Notes: generated from the sequence alone by a model not told the origin. A stretch of 64,000 nucleotides of DNA from Psychrilyobacter atlanticus DSM 19335 (GCF_000426625.1 NZ_KE384547.1:1100986-1164985), one strand, 5' to 3'; counted from the first letter of the stretch, positions 8,164 to 17,486 are shown. Made by a program: numbers and translations.

Positions 8164-8562
8164 TTATTTTATATAAGAAACCATACCCTTGTTCTCTAAT
8201 TTATCAAATCCTATTTTTTTATAAAAACTATTGCTTACTTTATCACTTATATCCGTTATTAATATGATAGATCTTATATCTGAATGTTTATCCAATAAAT
8301 TATTGATAAGTTTTTCTCCAATACCATCTCTTCTCCATTCCTTAGTGACAATTAGATCCTGGATAAATAAAATATGCTCAAAATCAGTTAAATACCTTAA
8401 AAACCCTATTAATTCAGTATCGTTATATCCACCTATAATTTGACTATTTTCAAGAGCAGTAGTCAGTTTCTTATCATCGTTGAGGTATAGTATCCACCCT
8501 TCTTCTCTATATAATTTTTTAATTTCATTCATAGAATTTCTATCAATTTTTTTTATAGTCAT
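8164..8562 (-). CDS. GNAT family N-acetyltransferase
   Basis: This 132-residue single-domain acetyltransferase has motif A as VTKEWRRDGIGEKLI (the R-x-x-G-x-G/A pyrophosphate-binding loop) preceded by the strand FIQDLIV, and the C-terminal 'NSFYKKIGFDK' segment that closes the acetyl-CoA site. It transfers an acetyl group from acetyl-CoA to an unknown amine. GGAGGGTTTATACA precedes the ATG. It is flanked by terminators, so it is probably a single-gene unit. Confidence 0.85.
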   Translation of the reverse strand: MTIKKIDRNSMNEIKKLYREEGWILYLNDDKKLTTALENSQIIGGYNDTELIGFLRYLTDFEHILFIQDLIVTKEWRRDGIGEKLINNLLDKHSDIRSIILITDISDKVSNSFYKKIGFDKLENKGMVSYIK

Positions 8563-8640
8563 TGTATAAACCCTCCATACTTTATTTAAATATCCCCTAC
8601 ATTATATTCTACTTTTCTTCCTAAACAAAATTTAAAGTAA

Positions 8641-8670
8641 AAAAGCCAACTAATAATTTAGTTGGCTTTT
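8641..8670 (-). terminator. terminator of the small structured transcript
   Basis: AAAAGCCAACTAA and TTAGTTGGCTTTT pair perfectly over 13 bp around TAAT. In the minus direction it is followed by TT. A second hairpin, AACAAAATGT/ACATTTTGTT, lies just before it at about 8684-8715. Confidence 0.75.
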
Positions 8671-8728
8671 AAAATACTATATTAACAAAATGTCTATCAT
8701 TAAACATTTTGTTTTATTCTGATTGAGT

Positions 8729-8809
8729 CTATCTAGCTAAAACTAAAGATACACTTATCATAGTTGAAAACACAGTTGAGACTTTCAACATATAAACTAT
8801 TTTTTTCAT
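8729..8809 (-). CDS. 26-residue hydrophobic peptide on its own transcript
   Basis: AGAGGAGAAAAAAATG starts a 26-codon frame with two N-terminal lysines, a further lysine at 9 and a hydrophobic, Ser/Thr/Val/Leu-rich stretch to the end (ending SVSLVLAR). It looks like one membrane-spanning helix or a bare signal anchor. The transcript has a consensus promoter at 8924-8952, an untranslated leader of about 110 bases with local hairpins, and a strong terminator at 8641-8670. This layout resembles type I toxin genes or dual-function small RNAs. It could instead be a non-coding RNA with a fortuitous frame. Confidence 0.45.
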   Translation of the reverse strand: MKKIVYMLKVSTVFSTMISVSLVLAR

Positions 8810-8923
8810 TTTTTTCTCCTCTTTGTTACCGCGGTCATAGATCTCGTCATCTACAGTTTTCCGGTACTACTTTTATTTCACTTCTAACTTCTTAGGACCA
8901 TTCAAAAATATGAGTGATAAAGT

Positions 8924-8952
8924 ATAATATCATATAAGTTAAAATAAGTCAA
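8924..8952 (-). promoter_or_regulatory. consensus sigma-70 promoter
   Basis: On the minus strand TTGACT (8952-8947), a 17-base spacer and TATTAT (8929-8924) make a near-ideal promoter. The leader contains TACCG/CGGTA and TAGAT/ATCTA pairings around a GACGAG loop at roughly 8827-8870, in an unusually GC-rich patch. Confidence 0.7.
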
Positions 8953-9159
8953 CCTTTTAAAATTTTAAAGATCCTTATAAAGGTTAAAAAATGATATTTT
9001 TTAAAAGAGATTAAATTCTGAGAAAGCCAGTTATTTTTTCAAAATTTTATTTAGAGACTATGATATAATAGTAAGGTGATAAAAAAAATAAAATAAGTTT
9101 ATTATGTGTAACATAAACAATAGATAGAAATATTGTTTAAGGATAAGTAGGGAGGAAAG

Positions 9160-12100
9160 ATGCCTAGAAATATAGTGAAAATACGACCGAAAAAGAATCT
9201 TTTTGAGTCTGTAGGAGTAAAAAATATAGAGTTAAAAGAAATAATTGTCTATGAGAAACTAAAAAAAATAGAGTTGTTATGTGTGGTAAAGAATCCTCAC
9301 AACTTAGATGAATTGGATCTTATCCAAAAAGAGATCAATAAAAAATTTGGAGATAAACTAGAGTTGGATTTAGGAGTTGAATTTGAGGCTACGAACCTAA
9401 CCAAGATGGATATAAAGTTAGTTGTAGAGAGAATTATTAAGGAATTAAAAAAGACTAGTGCTCCGTCTAGATCTTTTTTACATCTGTATAGGATCTATAT
9501 CCATGATCAACATATAGATGTAGAATTAAAAGACCAGGTATCTTTAGAAAACCTTATAAAGGCTGAAGTAGATATTAAATTAAATACCAAATTGGGGAAA
9601 TATGGAATAAATAATCTAGATATTAGACTTCTTGTAGGAGATTTCACCAAGGAAGTCAAAGACATGGATGATGAAATTATTAAGATTACCAAGGAACAGA
9701 TCGAAAGATCCAATAAGGAAATTCAATTAAGAAATCCCGCAAAAGAAGTAATGGAACAACCTAAAAGAACTGAACCTAGAGATATGGAAAAAGTTAAGGT
9801 TATTGAGAGCAGTGAGGGCAAGAAAATTCTCTTTGGACGTGGAATGATCAAGGGGTCAACCAATGACTTTTTAGAATTCAATGAAATTTATCCTGGAGAA
9901 GTCTGCACCTTAGAGGGAGAGGTTTTCAAGGTTGAGCAAATCGAGATAAAAAACAAATGGAGAATTGTAAAATTTGGGATGACCAATCATAAAGATTCAA
10001 TCTCTATTAAGATCTTTACAAAGATAGAAAACAAAGTAGATATTAAAGCTGGAATGTGGGTAAAGGTCAAGGGGAAAAAGGAAAATGACCAGTATACCAA
10101 TAACGAAGATATCCTCGCTGCAACCAATGTAAATGCCATTGAATCTCAGACTGTTATTAGGAAAGATGAGGCAGAGATAAAGAGAATAGAACTTCATGCT
10201 CATACTAAGATGAGTGATATGGCAGGGCTTATCGATGCAAAGAATTTAGTTAAGCACGCTCATTCTTGGGGTCACAAGGCTATTGCTATCACTGATTTTG
10301 GTGTAACTCATTCATACCCATTTGCTTTTAATGCAGCTAAAGGAATGGAAGACTTTAAGGTAATTATGGGTTGTGAAGCTTATGTAGTAGATGATGCTGT
10401 CAAGATGGTAAAAAACGCAAAAGATAACGTAATAGAAGATGAAACATATATAGTCTTTGATATAGAAACGACTGGATTTGATCCGCACAATGATGAAGTA
10501 ACAGAGATAGGAGCAGTAAAGTTGAAGGGAACTAAGGTTATAGATAGATTTTCTACCTTTGTTAACCCCAACAAACCTATCCCGGAAAATATAGTTAAAC
10601 TTACTGGAATTACTGATGAAATGGTGGCAGATGCTCCTCAAATTGAGGAAGTGTTACCTAAATTTCTAGATTTTTCAAAAGATGCCACCATGGTAGCTCA
10701 CAATGCAAAATTTGATATTGGTTTTATTCAGACAAAATTAAAAGCCAGATTGGATCAAAATTACGATCCAGCTGTGATAGATACCCTCCTATGGGGTAGA
10801 AACATCCTAAAAGAGCTTAAAAGACATAATTTGAAAGCTATGGCAAAACATCTAGGTGTTGAACTAGATAATCACCATAGAGCTGTAGATGACGCTGAAG
10901 CTACAGCGCACATATTTGTAAAAATGATGAATATGGTGCTGACAAAGGGAGCCTATAAATTAAGTGAGATAGATAATGTCTACGAAACTGATGTAAAACT
11001 TATGGATACATTTAATACTATGATATTGGTTAAAAATCAAAAAGGGTTGAGAAATTTATATGAATTAGTTTCAAGAGCTCATATTGATTTCTATGGTCAG
11101 AAAAAACCTAGAATACCTAAGTCACTCCTCACTGAACTACGTGAAGGTTTAATACTAGCCAGTAGTGGTAGTGGTACCTTTAGAAATGAAGGGGAATTGA
11201 CTAAAGCTTACCTTCGTGGTACAGCTAAATCTGAGATTGAAGAATTAGCTAAATATTATGATTATTTCGAGATCCATCCAAGAGGTACATATACAGAATT
11301 AGTAGAAAAAAAAGAAGTGGAATCATATAACAGTATCATTGAAATGAATAAATATTTTGTCGAATTAGCTGAAAAGCAGGGTAAAATTGTCGTAGCTACA
11401 GGAGATGTCCAATATTTAAATCCAGATGAGCATCTTACTCGTAGTGTACTCAGATATGGTAGTGGAATGGCATTTAATTCATGGCAATATGATAATCAAC
11501 TCTACTTCAGAACTACTGATGAGATGATTGATGAATTTTCATATTTAGGAGAAAAAGTAGCTAATGATGTGGTTATAGATAATACCCATAAGATCAATGA
11601 GATGATTGAAAAGGTTCAACCTATCCCAGATGGTTTTTATCCTCCTAAGATGGATAATGCAGAGGAAGAAGTAAGTGACATGACCTACAATAAAGCTTAT
11701 AAAATATATGGTAATCCACTTCCTAAGCATATTGATGCTAGGATTAAAAGGGAATTAAAAGCTATCATTGGAAACGGCTTTGCAGTACTATACCTGTCAG
11801 CTCAAAAATTAGTAAAGGAATCTCTAGATAATGGGTATCTAGTAGGATCAAGAGGATCAGTAGGATCTTCACTGGTCGCGTTTATGATGGATATCACCGA
11901 AGTAAATGCTCTTTATCCTCACTATGTATGTCCTGAATGTCAATATTCAGAATTTATGGATAAAGAGGGAAGCGGGGTAGACCTGCCTCATAAAAAATGT
12001 CCTGAATGCGATTCAGAAATGACTCGTGACGGTCATTCTATACCATTTGAAGTATTTATGGGATTTAATGGAGATAAGGTTCCAGATATAGATCTTAATT

Positions 12101-13512
12101 TCTCAGGAGAATATCAAGGAACTATCCATAAATATTGTGAGGTTTTATTTGGAAAAGAAAACGTGTTTAAAGCCGGAACTATCTCTACTTTGGCAGAAAG
12201 AAATGCATATGGGTATGTACGAAAATTTTCTGAAGAAAATAGTAAACCCATGAGAGGGGCCGAAATGGAAAGATTGGCCAAGAAATGTGAAGGGGTCAAA
12301 AAGACTACGGGACAGCATCCCGGTGGAATGATAATTGTTCCGGAGGGAAAATCTATCTATGATTTTACTCCTGTACAAAGACCTGCAAATGATCAAAAAT
12401 CAACATCTATAACTACCCATTATGATTATCATGTAATGGATGAACAACTTGTAAAACTAGATATATTAGGACATGATGATCCCACAACCATTAAATTATT
12501 ACAAGATTTAACAGGAGTTAATGTTTATGATATACCATTAACTGATCCGGAAACTCTTAAACTTTTTTCCACTACTGAATCACTAGGAGTTACTCCAGAT
12601 GAAATTGGTTCGGTAGTAGGGACCTATGGGGTACCAGAATTCGGAACTGGGTTTGTAAGGCAGATGTTGGTTGATACTAAACCAACAACCTTTTCAGAAC
12701 TTTGCCGTATATCAGGACTGTCCCATGGAACAGATGTTTGGCTGAATAATGCCCAAGATTTTGTTCGTCAGGGAGAAGCTACCTTATCAGAGATTATTTC
12801 AGTAAGAGACGATATTATGAACTTTCTTATCGATTCAGGGATTGAAAAAGGATTAGCCTTTAAGATTATGGAATTTGTCAGAAAGGGAAGACCTAGTAAA
12901 GAACCTGATACTTGGGAGGAATATTCAAATGTCATGAAGGGGAGAAAAGTTCCTTCTTGGTATATAGAATCATGTAAGAGGATAAAGTATATGTTCCCTA
13001 AGGGACATGCAGTAGCTTATGTTATGATGTCTGTAAGAATTGCATATTTTAAAGTTCATTATCCTCAAGCCTTCTATACTGCATATCTAAGTAGAAAAGC
13101 TGATGATTTTGATTCGGACTTTATGCTTACTTTAGACGGAATAAAAAGTAAGATAAAAGAATTAAACAATGAACCACGAATGGATGTAAGACAGAAAGGG
13201 CAGATGGCATTGTCTGAGATTATTCTGGAAATGAATGCTCGTAAAGTAGAATTTTTAGGTGTGGATGTATACAAATCTGATGGTTTCAAATTTAAAATTG
13301 AAGGCGACAAGATCAGATTACCTCTTCTCGCTGTAAATGGATTAGGAGCAGCAGTAGTTGAAAATATGTTGAGTGAACGTACGGGAAGAACGTTTTCGTC
13401 CTATGAAGATCTCAAGAGGAGAACCAAAGCTTCTGCTACAATAATTGAGAAATTAAAAGAATTAGGTGCAATAGAAGGGTTGAGTGACACAGACCAGAGG
13501 AGCTTATTCTAA
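9160..13512 (+). CDS. polC: DNA polymerase III alpha subunit, PolC type
   Basis: This 1450-residue replicative polymerase has built-in proofreading. Order: N-terminal domain (1-200), OB fold (about 215-330), PHP domain (from RIELHAHTKMSDMAGL near 345) split by a DnaQ-like 3'-5' exonuclease (YIVFDIETTGFD near 430, HNAKFD, DHHRAVDDAEATAHIF near 570), zinc-binding segment with CPEC..CPEC (about 925-950), palm with PDIDLNFSGEYQG (about 975) and fingers with GQHPGGMIIVP. PolC is known from low-GC Gram-positives and fusobacteria. The start follows GTAGGGAGGAAAG; a TATAATAG near 9064 may be the -10. It appears to be its own transcription unit. Confidence 0.97.
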   Translation: MPRNIVKIRPKKNLFESVGVKNIELKEIIVYEKLKKIELLCVVKNPHNLDELDLIQKEINKKFGDKLELDLGVEFEATNLTKMDIKLVVERIIKELKKTSAPSRSFLHLYRIYIHDQHIDVELKDQVSLENLIKAEVDIKLNTKLGKYGINNLDIRLLVGDFTKEVKDMDDEIIKITKEQIERSNKEIQLRNPAKEVMEQPKRTEPRDMEKVKVIESSEGKKILFGRGMIKGSTNDFLEFNEIYPGEVCTLEGEVFKVEQIEIKNKWRIVKFGMTNHKDSISIKIFTKIENKVDIKAGMWVKVKGKKENDQYTNNEDILAATNVNAIESQTVIRKDEAEIKRIELHAHTKMSDMAGLIDAKNLVKHAHSWGHKAIAITDFGVTHSYPFAFNAAKGMEDFKVIMGCEAYVVDDAVKMVKNAKDNVIEDETYIVFDIETTGFDPHNDEVTEIGAVKLKGTKVIDRFSTFVNPNKPIPENIVKLTGITDEMVADAPQIEEVLPKFLDFSKDATMVAHNAKFDIGFIQTKLKARLDQNYDPAVIDTLLWGRNILKELKRHNLKAMAKHLGVELDNHHRAVDDAEATAHIFVKMMNMVLTKGAYKLSEIDNVYETDVKLMDTFNTMILVKNQKGLRNLYELVSRAHIDFYGQKKPRIPKSLLTELREGLILASSGSGTFRNEGELTKAYLRGTAKSEIEELAKYYDYFEIHPRGTYTELVEKKEVESYNSIIEMNKYFVELAEKQGKIVVATGDVQYLNPDEHLTRSVLRYGSGMAFNSWQYDNQLYFRTTDEMIDEFSYLGEKVANDVVIDNTHKINEMIEKVQPIPDGFYPPKMDNAEEEVSDMTYNKAYKIYGNPLPKHIDARIKRELKAIIGNGFAVLYLSAQKLVKESLDNGYLVGSRGSVGSSLVAFMMDITEVNALYPHYVCPECQYSEFMDKEGSGVDLPHKKCPECDSEMTRDGHSIPFEVFMGFNGDKVPDIDLNFSGEYQGTIHKYCEVLFGKENVFKAGTISTLAERNAYGYVRKFSEENSKPMRGAEMERLAKKCEGVKKTTGQHPGGMIIVPEGKSIYDFTPVQRPANDQKSTSITTHYDYHVMDEQLVKLDILGHDDPTTIKLLQDLTGVNVYDIPLTDPETLKLFSTTESLGVTPDEIGSVVGTYGVPEFGTGFVRQMLVDTKPTTFSELCRISGLSHGTDVWLNNAQDFVRQGEATLSEIISVRDDIMNFLIDSGIEKGLAFKIMEFVRKGRPSKEPDTWEEYSNVMKGRKVPSWYIESCKRIKYMFPKGHAVAYVMMSVRIAYFKVHYPQAFYTAYLSRKADDFDSDFMLTLDGIKSKIKELNNEPRMDVRQKGQMALSEIILEMNARKVEFLGVDVYKSDGFKFKIEGDKIRLPLLAVNGLGAAVVENMLSERTGRTFSSYEDLKRRTKASATIIEKLKELGAIEGLSDTDQRSLF

Positions 13513-13560
13513 AAATGAACGTGACGTTCTATCCAATGAGGAGTAATTTAAATTTTTGTA
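13511..13560 (+). repeat. dispersed repeat, copy 1
   Basis: AAAAATGAACGTGACGTTC followed by TATCCAATGAGGAGTAATTT and AAATTTTTGTAAT aligns with copies near 17593 and 48460 over about 50 bases. The core palindrome GAACGTGACGTTC has matched changes in both arms relative to GCAACGTGACGTTGC. It starts directly at the polC stop codon. Confidence 0.6.
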
Positions 13561-13585
13561 ATTAATTTATAAGTTTTAGATAATT

Positions 13586-13617
13586 AAAAAAAGAGTGAAT
13601 ATTCACTCTTTTTTTTT
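13586..13617. terminator. bidirectional terminator between polC and the PTS IIA gene
   Basis: AAAAAAAGAGTGAAT and ATTCACTCTTTTTTT form a 15-bp perfect inverted repeat with T-runs for both convergent genes. Confidence 0.85.
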
Positions 13618-13622
13618 AAACT

Positions 13623-14120
13623 TTATTTAAGGGTTACCTTCATAAGTGGAGCTCCTGCTTCTACTTTTTCTCCAGCATTTACTAGTAGTTCTATATGATC
13701 TACATTATCATCACTTACAATTATTGGTGTGATTATAGACTTGGCATTTTCTTTTAGATAATCTAAATCATAGCTTACTAATTTGTCTCCTACTTCTACC
13801 ATCTTTTTAGGAGATAGCTCTACGATTCTTTTAAATCCTTTTCCTTCTAAAAGAGATGTTCCTACACCGAAATGGATAACAATATAAACCCCTTTTTTAG
13901 GTTCAAAAATTAAAAGGTGATTAGTCTTAAATATCTCCACCTTAGAAGATATTGGAGCGTAAATATCTCCAGGTTCAGGTATGATAGCACATCCATCACC
14001 GATAATATTACTTGTAAAAACGTTGTCTGGCACTTCATTTAGACCTATAACTTCACCTTTAAGTGGTGAACATACTAATATTTCTTTATTTTTTTTAAAC
14101 ATATTTTTTAAACTCATCAT
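13623..14120 (-). CDS. crr: PTS glucose-type EIIA component
   Basis: This 165-residue protein of the EIIA-Glc family carries phosphate from HPr to a sugar-specific EIIB. Both family histidines are present: one in IFKTNHLLIF and the phosphorylated one in VYIVIHFGVGTSLLEGKGF. The usual opening 'SPLKGEVIGLNEVPDNVF' and closing 'GEKVEAGAPLMKV' strands are there. It is a stand-alone IIA without attached IIB or IIC, and no PTS permease lies nearby. The start is the first of two ATGs after AGGAGGAATC. It lies 25 bases downstream of the antiporter gene, so they may share a transcript. Confidence 0.85.
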   Translation of the reverse strand: MMSLKNMFKKNKEILVCSPLKGEVIGLNEVPDNVFTSNIIGDGCAIIPEPGDIYAPISSKVEIFKTNHLLIFEPKKGVYIVIHFGVGTSLLEGKGFKRIVELSPKKMVEVGDKLVSYDLDYLKENAKSIITPIIVSDDNVDHIELLVNAGEKVEAGAPLMKVTLK

Positions 14121-14145
14121 AAATTAGATTCCTCCTATAAATTTA

Positions 14146-15162
14146 CTATGCACCTTTAATTACACTATACATATAACCTATGTACACTACGACCAATATA
14201 ATTCCCGTTAATCTACCTATTTTTTTATTTAATATAGCAAAGGCTCCGACCAAGATTGTAGCCATCCCCACATTCATAGCATCTGTAATCATAGCTGGGT
14301 CTACCACGATTGGCTTTATAGCCATAGATGCCCCTAGGGTAAATAAGATGTTAAAAGTATTAGATCCAACTATATTTCCAATTACAATCCCCTGCTGACC
14401 CTTTCTAGCTGCCATGATACATACCACAAATTCAGGAAGTGATGTTCCTACTCCTACAATAGTAAGTCCAACTAAATGTTTACTCATCCCAAAGGTAGTA
14501 GCAATCTCAGATGCGTATTCGATAACCATATCTCCACCTTTTACCACAGCGATAAGACCGACTACGATCATTGCTATGTCTTTAGAAAGATGTTTTACAG
14601 ATGGTTTCTTCTCACTCTTACCACGTAGAAATTTATTTAACTTAAAAGTTCCTTCTGCAATCTCGTAAATCATCATTTTTTTCTCTTTATATTTTTGATC
14701 TACCAATGATTTTCCAATCGTTTCCTTAACAAAATAAGCAAATATCAATATTAATATTATACCATCAATTCTGCTAAGATTATGATCAAATCCTAAAAGT
14801 GTTCCATCAAAGGCTAAAAACGGCAATAGTGTTGCAGCAACTATCGCTAATGGAAAGTCAAATGTGGCTAATTTATCATCTATTATCATAGGTTTGAATA
14901 TAGCAATCGCTCCTACTATGAATAAAATATTAAATACATTTGATCCTACTATATTTCCAACTGCCATCTCGTTAGAGTTATTAACAATGGCAGCCATATT
15001 AACTGCAAACTCAGGGAGTGATGTTCCAAATCCTACAATAACTATCCCAATGATTAATTCTGGTATTTTAAACGCTTTGGCGACAACTGAAGACCCTTCT
15101 ATAAAAACATCTGCTCCTTTGATTAAGATAGCAAAAGATACTATCAATAAAATGTAAACCAT
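14146..15162 (-). CDS. CaCA-family calcium/sodium antiporter
   Basis: An inner-membrane cation exchanger with the two inverted alpha repeats of the YrbG/NCX family: GFGTSLPEFAVN plus GNIVGSNVFNI in the first half and GVGTSLPEFVVC plus GNIVGSNTFNI in the second. The Glu in each SLPE and Asn in each GNIVGSN are the ion-binding residues. About ten membrane spans are separated by a lysine-rich cytoplasmic loop. AGGAGG lies nine bases before the ATG at 15162; a TTG three codons upstream overlaps the spacer and is unlikely. Confidence 0.92.
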   Translation of the reverse strand: MVYILLIVSFAILIKGADVFIEGSSVVAKAFKIPELIIGIVIVGFGTSLPEFAVNMAAIVNNSNEMAVGNIVGSNVFNILFIVGAIAIFKPMIIDDKLATFDFPLAIVAATLLPFLAFDGTLLGFDHNLSRIDGIILILIFAYFVKETIGKSLVDQKYKEKKMMIYEIAEGTFKLNKFLRGKSEKKPSVKHLSKDIAMIVVGLIAVVKGGDMVIEYASEIATTFGMSKHLVGLTIVGVGTSLPEFVVCIMAARKGQQGIVIGNIVGSNTFNILFTLGASMAIKPIVVDPAMITDAMNVGMATILVGAFAILNKKIGRLTGIILVVVYIGYMYSVIKGA

Positions 15163-15444
15163 AATACACAACCTCCTAAAATTTTAATATTTTTTTTAAT
15201 TTTTGTTCCTCTTTTTTTTTCGGCAAATCTCATTATACTCCTTTTTTTTTTTTAGTCAAGGAAAAAAACGATTTTTAAACATGTTCTTTTTCAGTTTTTT
15301 TATATTTTTTTAGTTATTTATTAATAAAAAATAATTAAATTTAATGATATCAAGGGATTAAAGGACATATAAAAAATTTATATAAAGTATATATTAAAAA
15401 AATAATTCTTTTTTTTCTTTAATTATTTCATCTTAAAAAAATTA

Positions 15445-15582
15445 TTGTTAAAGTAATTAAAAATATGGTATAATATCCTCGGTCTATTGTACAATATTGG
15501 TCTCTAATCTTGTTATTTACTTACCAAATTAACCTCATTAGTTAAGAAGTATCTTGACGTTTCTTGTGATGTATGATATCAT
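15445..15582 (+). promoter_or_regulatory. two tandem promoters for rpsT
   Basis: P1: TTGTTA (15445-15450), 18 bases, TATAAT (15469-15474). P2: TTGACG (15554-15559), 17 bases, TATCAT (15577-15582). Doubled promoters are common for ribosomal genes. The rest of the gap from 15163 is AT-rich and holds nothing else recognisable. Confidence 0.6.
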
Positions 15583-15639
15583 TGCGAGGTAAAATATTAT
15601 TTTAAATATTAAATTTTTAAATTCTTAGGAGGAATTAAT

Positions 15640-15900
15640 TTGGCACATACTAAATCAGGTAGAAAAAGAATAAGAACGGCAGAAAGAAACAGAGTGAGAA
15701 ATCAAGCTGTAAAATCTAGAACTAAAACTATGGTAAAGAAATTATTAACAGCTATCGAAGCTAAAGATGCAGAAGCAGCGAAAGCAGCATTATCTGTAAC
15801 TTACAAAGAGTTAGATAAAGCAGTTACTAAAGGTGTTTTCAAGAAGAACACTGTATCAAGAAAGAAAGCTAGATTATCTGCTGCAGTTAACGCTTTATAA
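15640..15900 (+). CDS. rpsT: 30S ribosomal protein S20
   Basis: This small basic protein binds 16S rRNA early in 30S assembly. The sequence begins with the S20 signature AHTKSGRKRIRTAERNRVRN and is rich in Lys, Arg and Ala across long helices; 86 residues is normal for the family. It starts at a TTG after AGGAGGAATTAAT; rpsT with a UUG start is known in Escherichia coli, where weak initiation is part of autoregulation. A terminator with AAAAAGGAGTTGAA/TTCAACTCC follows at 15922-15953. Confidence 0.97.
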   Translation: MAHTKSGRKRIRTAERNRVRNQAVKSRTKTMVKKLLTAIEAKDAEAAKAALSVTYKELDKAVTKGVFKKNTVSRKKARLSAAVNAL

Positions 15901-15921
15901 TTACCTGTAATAACAGAGACT

Positions 15922-15953
15922 AAAAAGGAGTTGAATTTTCAACTCCTTTTTTA
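15922..15953 (+). terminator. rpsT terminator
   Basis: AAAAAGGAGTTGAA and TTCAACTCCTTTTTT pair over about 14 bp with a 2-base gap and a T-run. Confidence 0.85.
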
Positions 15954-16025
15954 TTATCTAAAAAATTATAAAAGTGAATATCCTCAAAGATTTAGGATTG
16001 TTTTAGAAGAGGTTCACTTTTTAAC

Positions 16026-16601
16026 TCAATTTAATTTATTTTCAACTTTTTTATAATATTTTTCAGGGTAATCAAAACTATACCAGATAAGGTAGAGAGT
16101 TGTTGGCATTCCAAGGATGAAGTTTACATAGTACAAAGTCTCAAATGACCAGCTTATTAATCCAAATCCTTTTATAACAACCTTAAAGGTGTAGAATATA
16201 AACCACAGCATCGTAACTCTTCTAAATGCTGGTTTAAGAATATAAAAGTCCTCCTTCCTTTCACATAGGTCTTTAGCCAAATAAGAAACAACATCTTTTT
16301 TTATTATTAGCGACACTCCGAATATAAGTGCATACATCAAATTGGAGATCAATGGATATACATAGTATACTTTAGGATTTTTAAAAACAAAACTCATTAT
16401 TGTTTGAGTCACTAAAAAAAATATACCTAAATAACTAAAAGGCTTTAGCTTTCTAAGTTTAATATATTCTTGAATGTATATTGTTAACCCAATTCCAAAA
16501 CTACTTAAAATTGCCCATGAAAATGAAATATATTTATATATCATCATAAATATTATTGCAGGAACTATCTCTCTCAATATTTCTCTACGCTTAGCATCCA
16601 C
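16026..16601 (-). CDS. VC0807-like integral membrane protein
   Basis: The protein of 191 residues has about six hydrophobic segments, starting after MDAKRREILREIVPAIIF, with a lysine-rich loop after LIIKKDVV near 100. The pattern resembles the VC0807 / septation-protein-A-like membrane family, of unknown biochemical role. It overlaps the upstream gene by 11 bases and so is the third gene of a LytTR operon. It may be the target or sensor partner of that regulator; this is inferred only from position. Confidence 0.6.
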   Translation of the reverse strand: MDAKRREILREIVPAIIFMMIYKYISFSWAILSSFGIGLTIYIQEYIKLRKLKPFSYLGIFFLVTQTIMSFVFKNPKVYYVYPLISNLMYALIFGVSLIIKKDVVSYLAKDLCERKEDFYILKPAFRRVTMLWFIFYTFKVVIKGFGLISWSFETLYYVNFILGMPTTLYLIWYSFDYPEKYYKKVENKLN

Positions 16602-16998
16602 GATTTTCTCCTCTAGATTTTAAACTCTTCTGATAATTTTTATATGTTAAGTAATTTATTACCAGCATTATAATATAGATTATAACAACTCTTTTCATTA
16701 TATAGGTTAAGACAGGTATTTCTCTAATATTAAAAAATATTGCTACTAAAACTCCAATTAATGGAATCTCTATAAGACATCTCGCCGCAACTCTGATTAA
16801 ATAATTTTTATATCTTTTGAATGGGATATAATCATAGGCACGCTGAACTATCATAACTATAATAAATGTCTTTAAAATATCTATTCCAATTTTATTATCT
16901 CCTAAAATTATAAATATTACATAAAAAAAACAGACCTCCTTGAGAGTTGAATAACAATCTATTAAAAATTCCTTTATTATATCAAACTTTGTTTCCAT
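16591..16998 (-). CDS. DUF3021-like four-helix membrane protein
   Basis: A 135-residue protein with four hydrophobic segments and a positively charged tail, placed 11 bases after a LytTR-only regulator. Such pairs of a short LytTR protein and a four-helix DUF3021-type protein are common in low-GC bacteria, where the membrane protein is thought to hold back the regulator. The assignment rests on topology and context more than on motif identity. The start is an ATG after AGGAGGAATATG-type sequence. Confidence 0.6.
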   Translation of the reverse strand: METKFDIIKEFLIDCYSTLKEVCFFYVIFIILGDNKIGIDILKTFIIVMIVQRAYDYIPFKRYKNYLIRVAARCLIEIPLIGVLVAIFFNIREIPVLTYIMKRVVIIYIIMLVINYLTYKNYQKSLKSRGENRGC

Positions 16999-17009
16999 AT
17001 TCTTCCTCC

Positions 17010-17486
17010 TTAAAACATCTTATCAAAATTCCTTCTATATCCTCTGCTAACTTCTAAAGCACTTTCATCATCAAGTTCTAATAAAAGCTTTCTATTCATA
17101 AGTGGTACTATCCTCACTATTTTATTGAAATTTACAATCTGTGATTTGTTTATCCTGATAAATTTTCTTATGTATAGCTCCCTCTCATAATATTCTAATG
17201 TTTTATGTGTATAACCCTCACCTTTATCTGTATAAAAATATGTTTTTTTATCTACTTTTTCAATTAAAATTACTTCAGAATATTTTATAAGGATTTTTCC
17301 TTTTTTACTTTTGAGATAAAGACTTTCAGTTTTCGTGCTTTTTTCTAAAATATCTATAAGAGGAATAAGGTGCTCTTCCTCTTTAAATATAATTCCTATA
17401 TTTTCAGTGAAAGGAACTTTATCTCTTGTTACTTTAATTTCTTCTAATCCTAAGTTTTTCAGTATTTCTTTTAATTTAGATACCAT
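17010..17486 (-). CDS. LytTR-domain transcriptional regulator
   Basis: The C-terminal half is a LytTR DNA-binding domain: LYLKSKKGKILIKYSEVILI, then YTHKTLEYYERELY, IRKFIRINKSQIVNFNKI and the closing MNRKLLLELDDESALEVSRGY. The first 50 residues are not a response-regulator receiver, so it is a one-component or membrane-controlled regulator. TTGAGGAGGAAATTT precedes the ATG at 17486; a longer reading would start inside the ribosome-binding site. It heads an operon with two membrane proteins and probably controls it. Confidence 0.85.
   Translation of the reverse strand: MVSKLKEILKNLGLEEIKVTRDKVPFTENIGIIFKEEEHLIPLIDILEKSTKTESLYLKSKKGKILIKYSEVILIEKVDKKTYFYTDKGEGYTHKTLEYYERELYIRKFIRINKSQIVNFNKIVRIVPLMNRKLLLELDDESALEVSRGYRRNFDKMF

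Noticed and set aside
8820-8880. a known riboswitch (guanidine-II, preQ1, M-box) in the small-transcript leader
   Set aside because: An ACGA loop and a TACCG/CGGTA stem are present, but the second ACGR hairpin and other class hallmarks are not.
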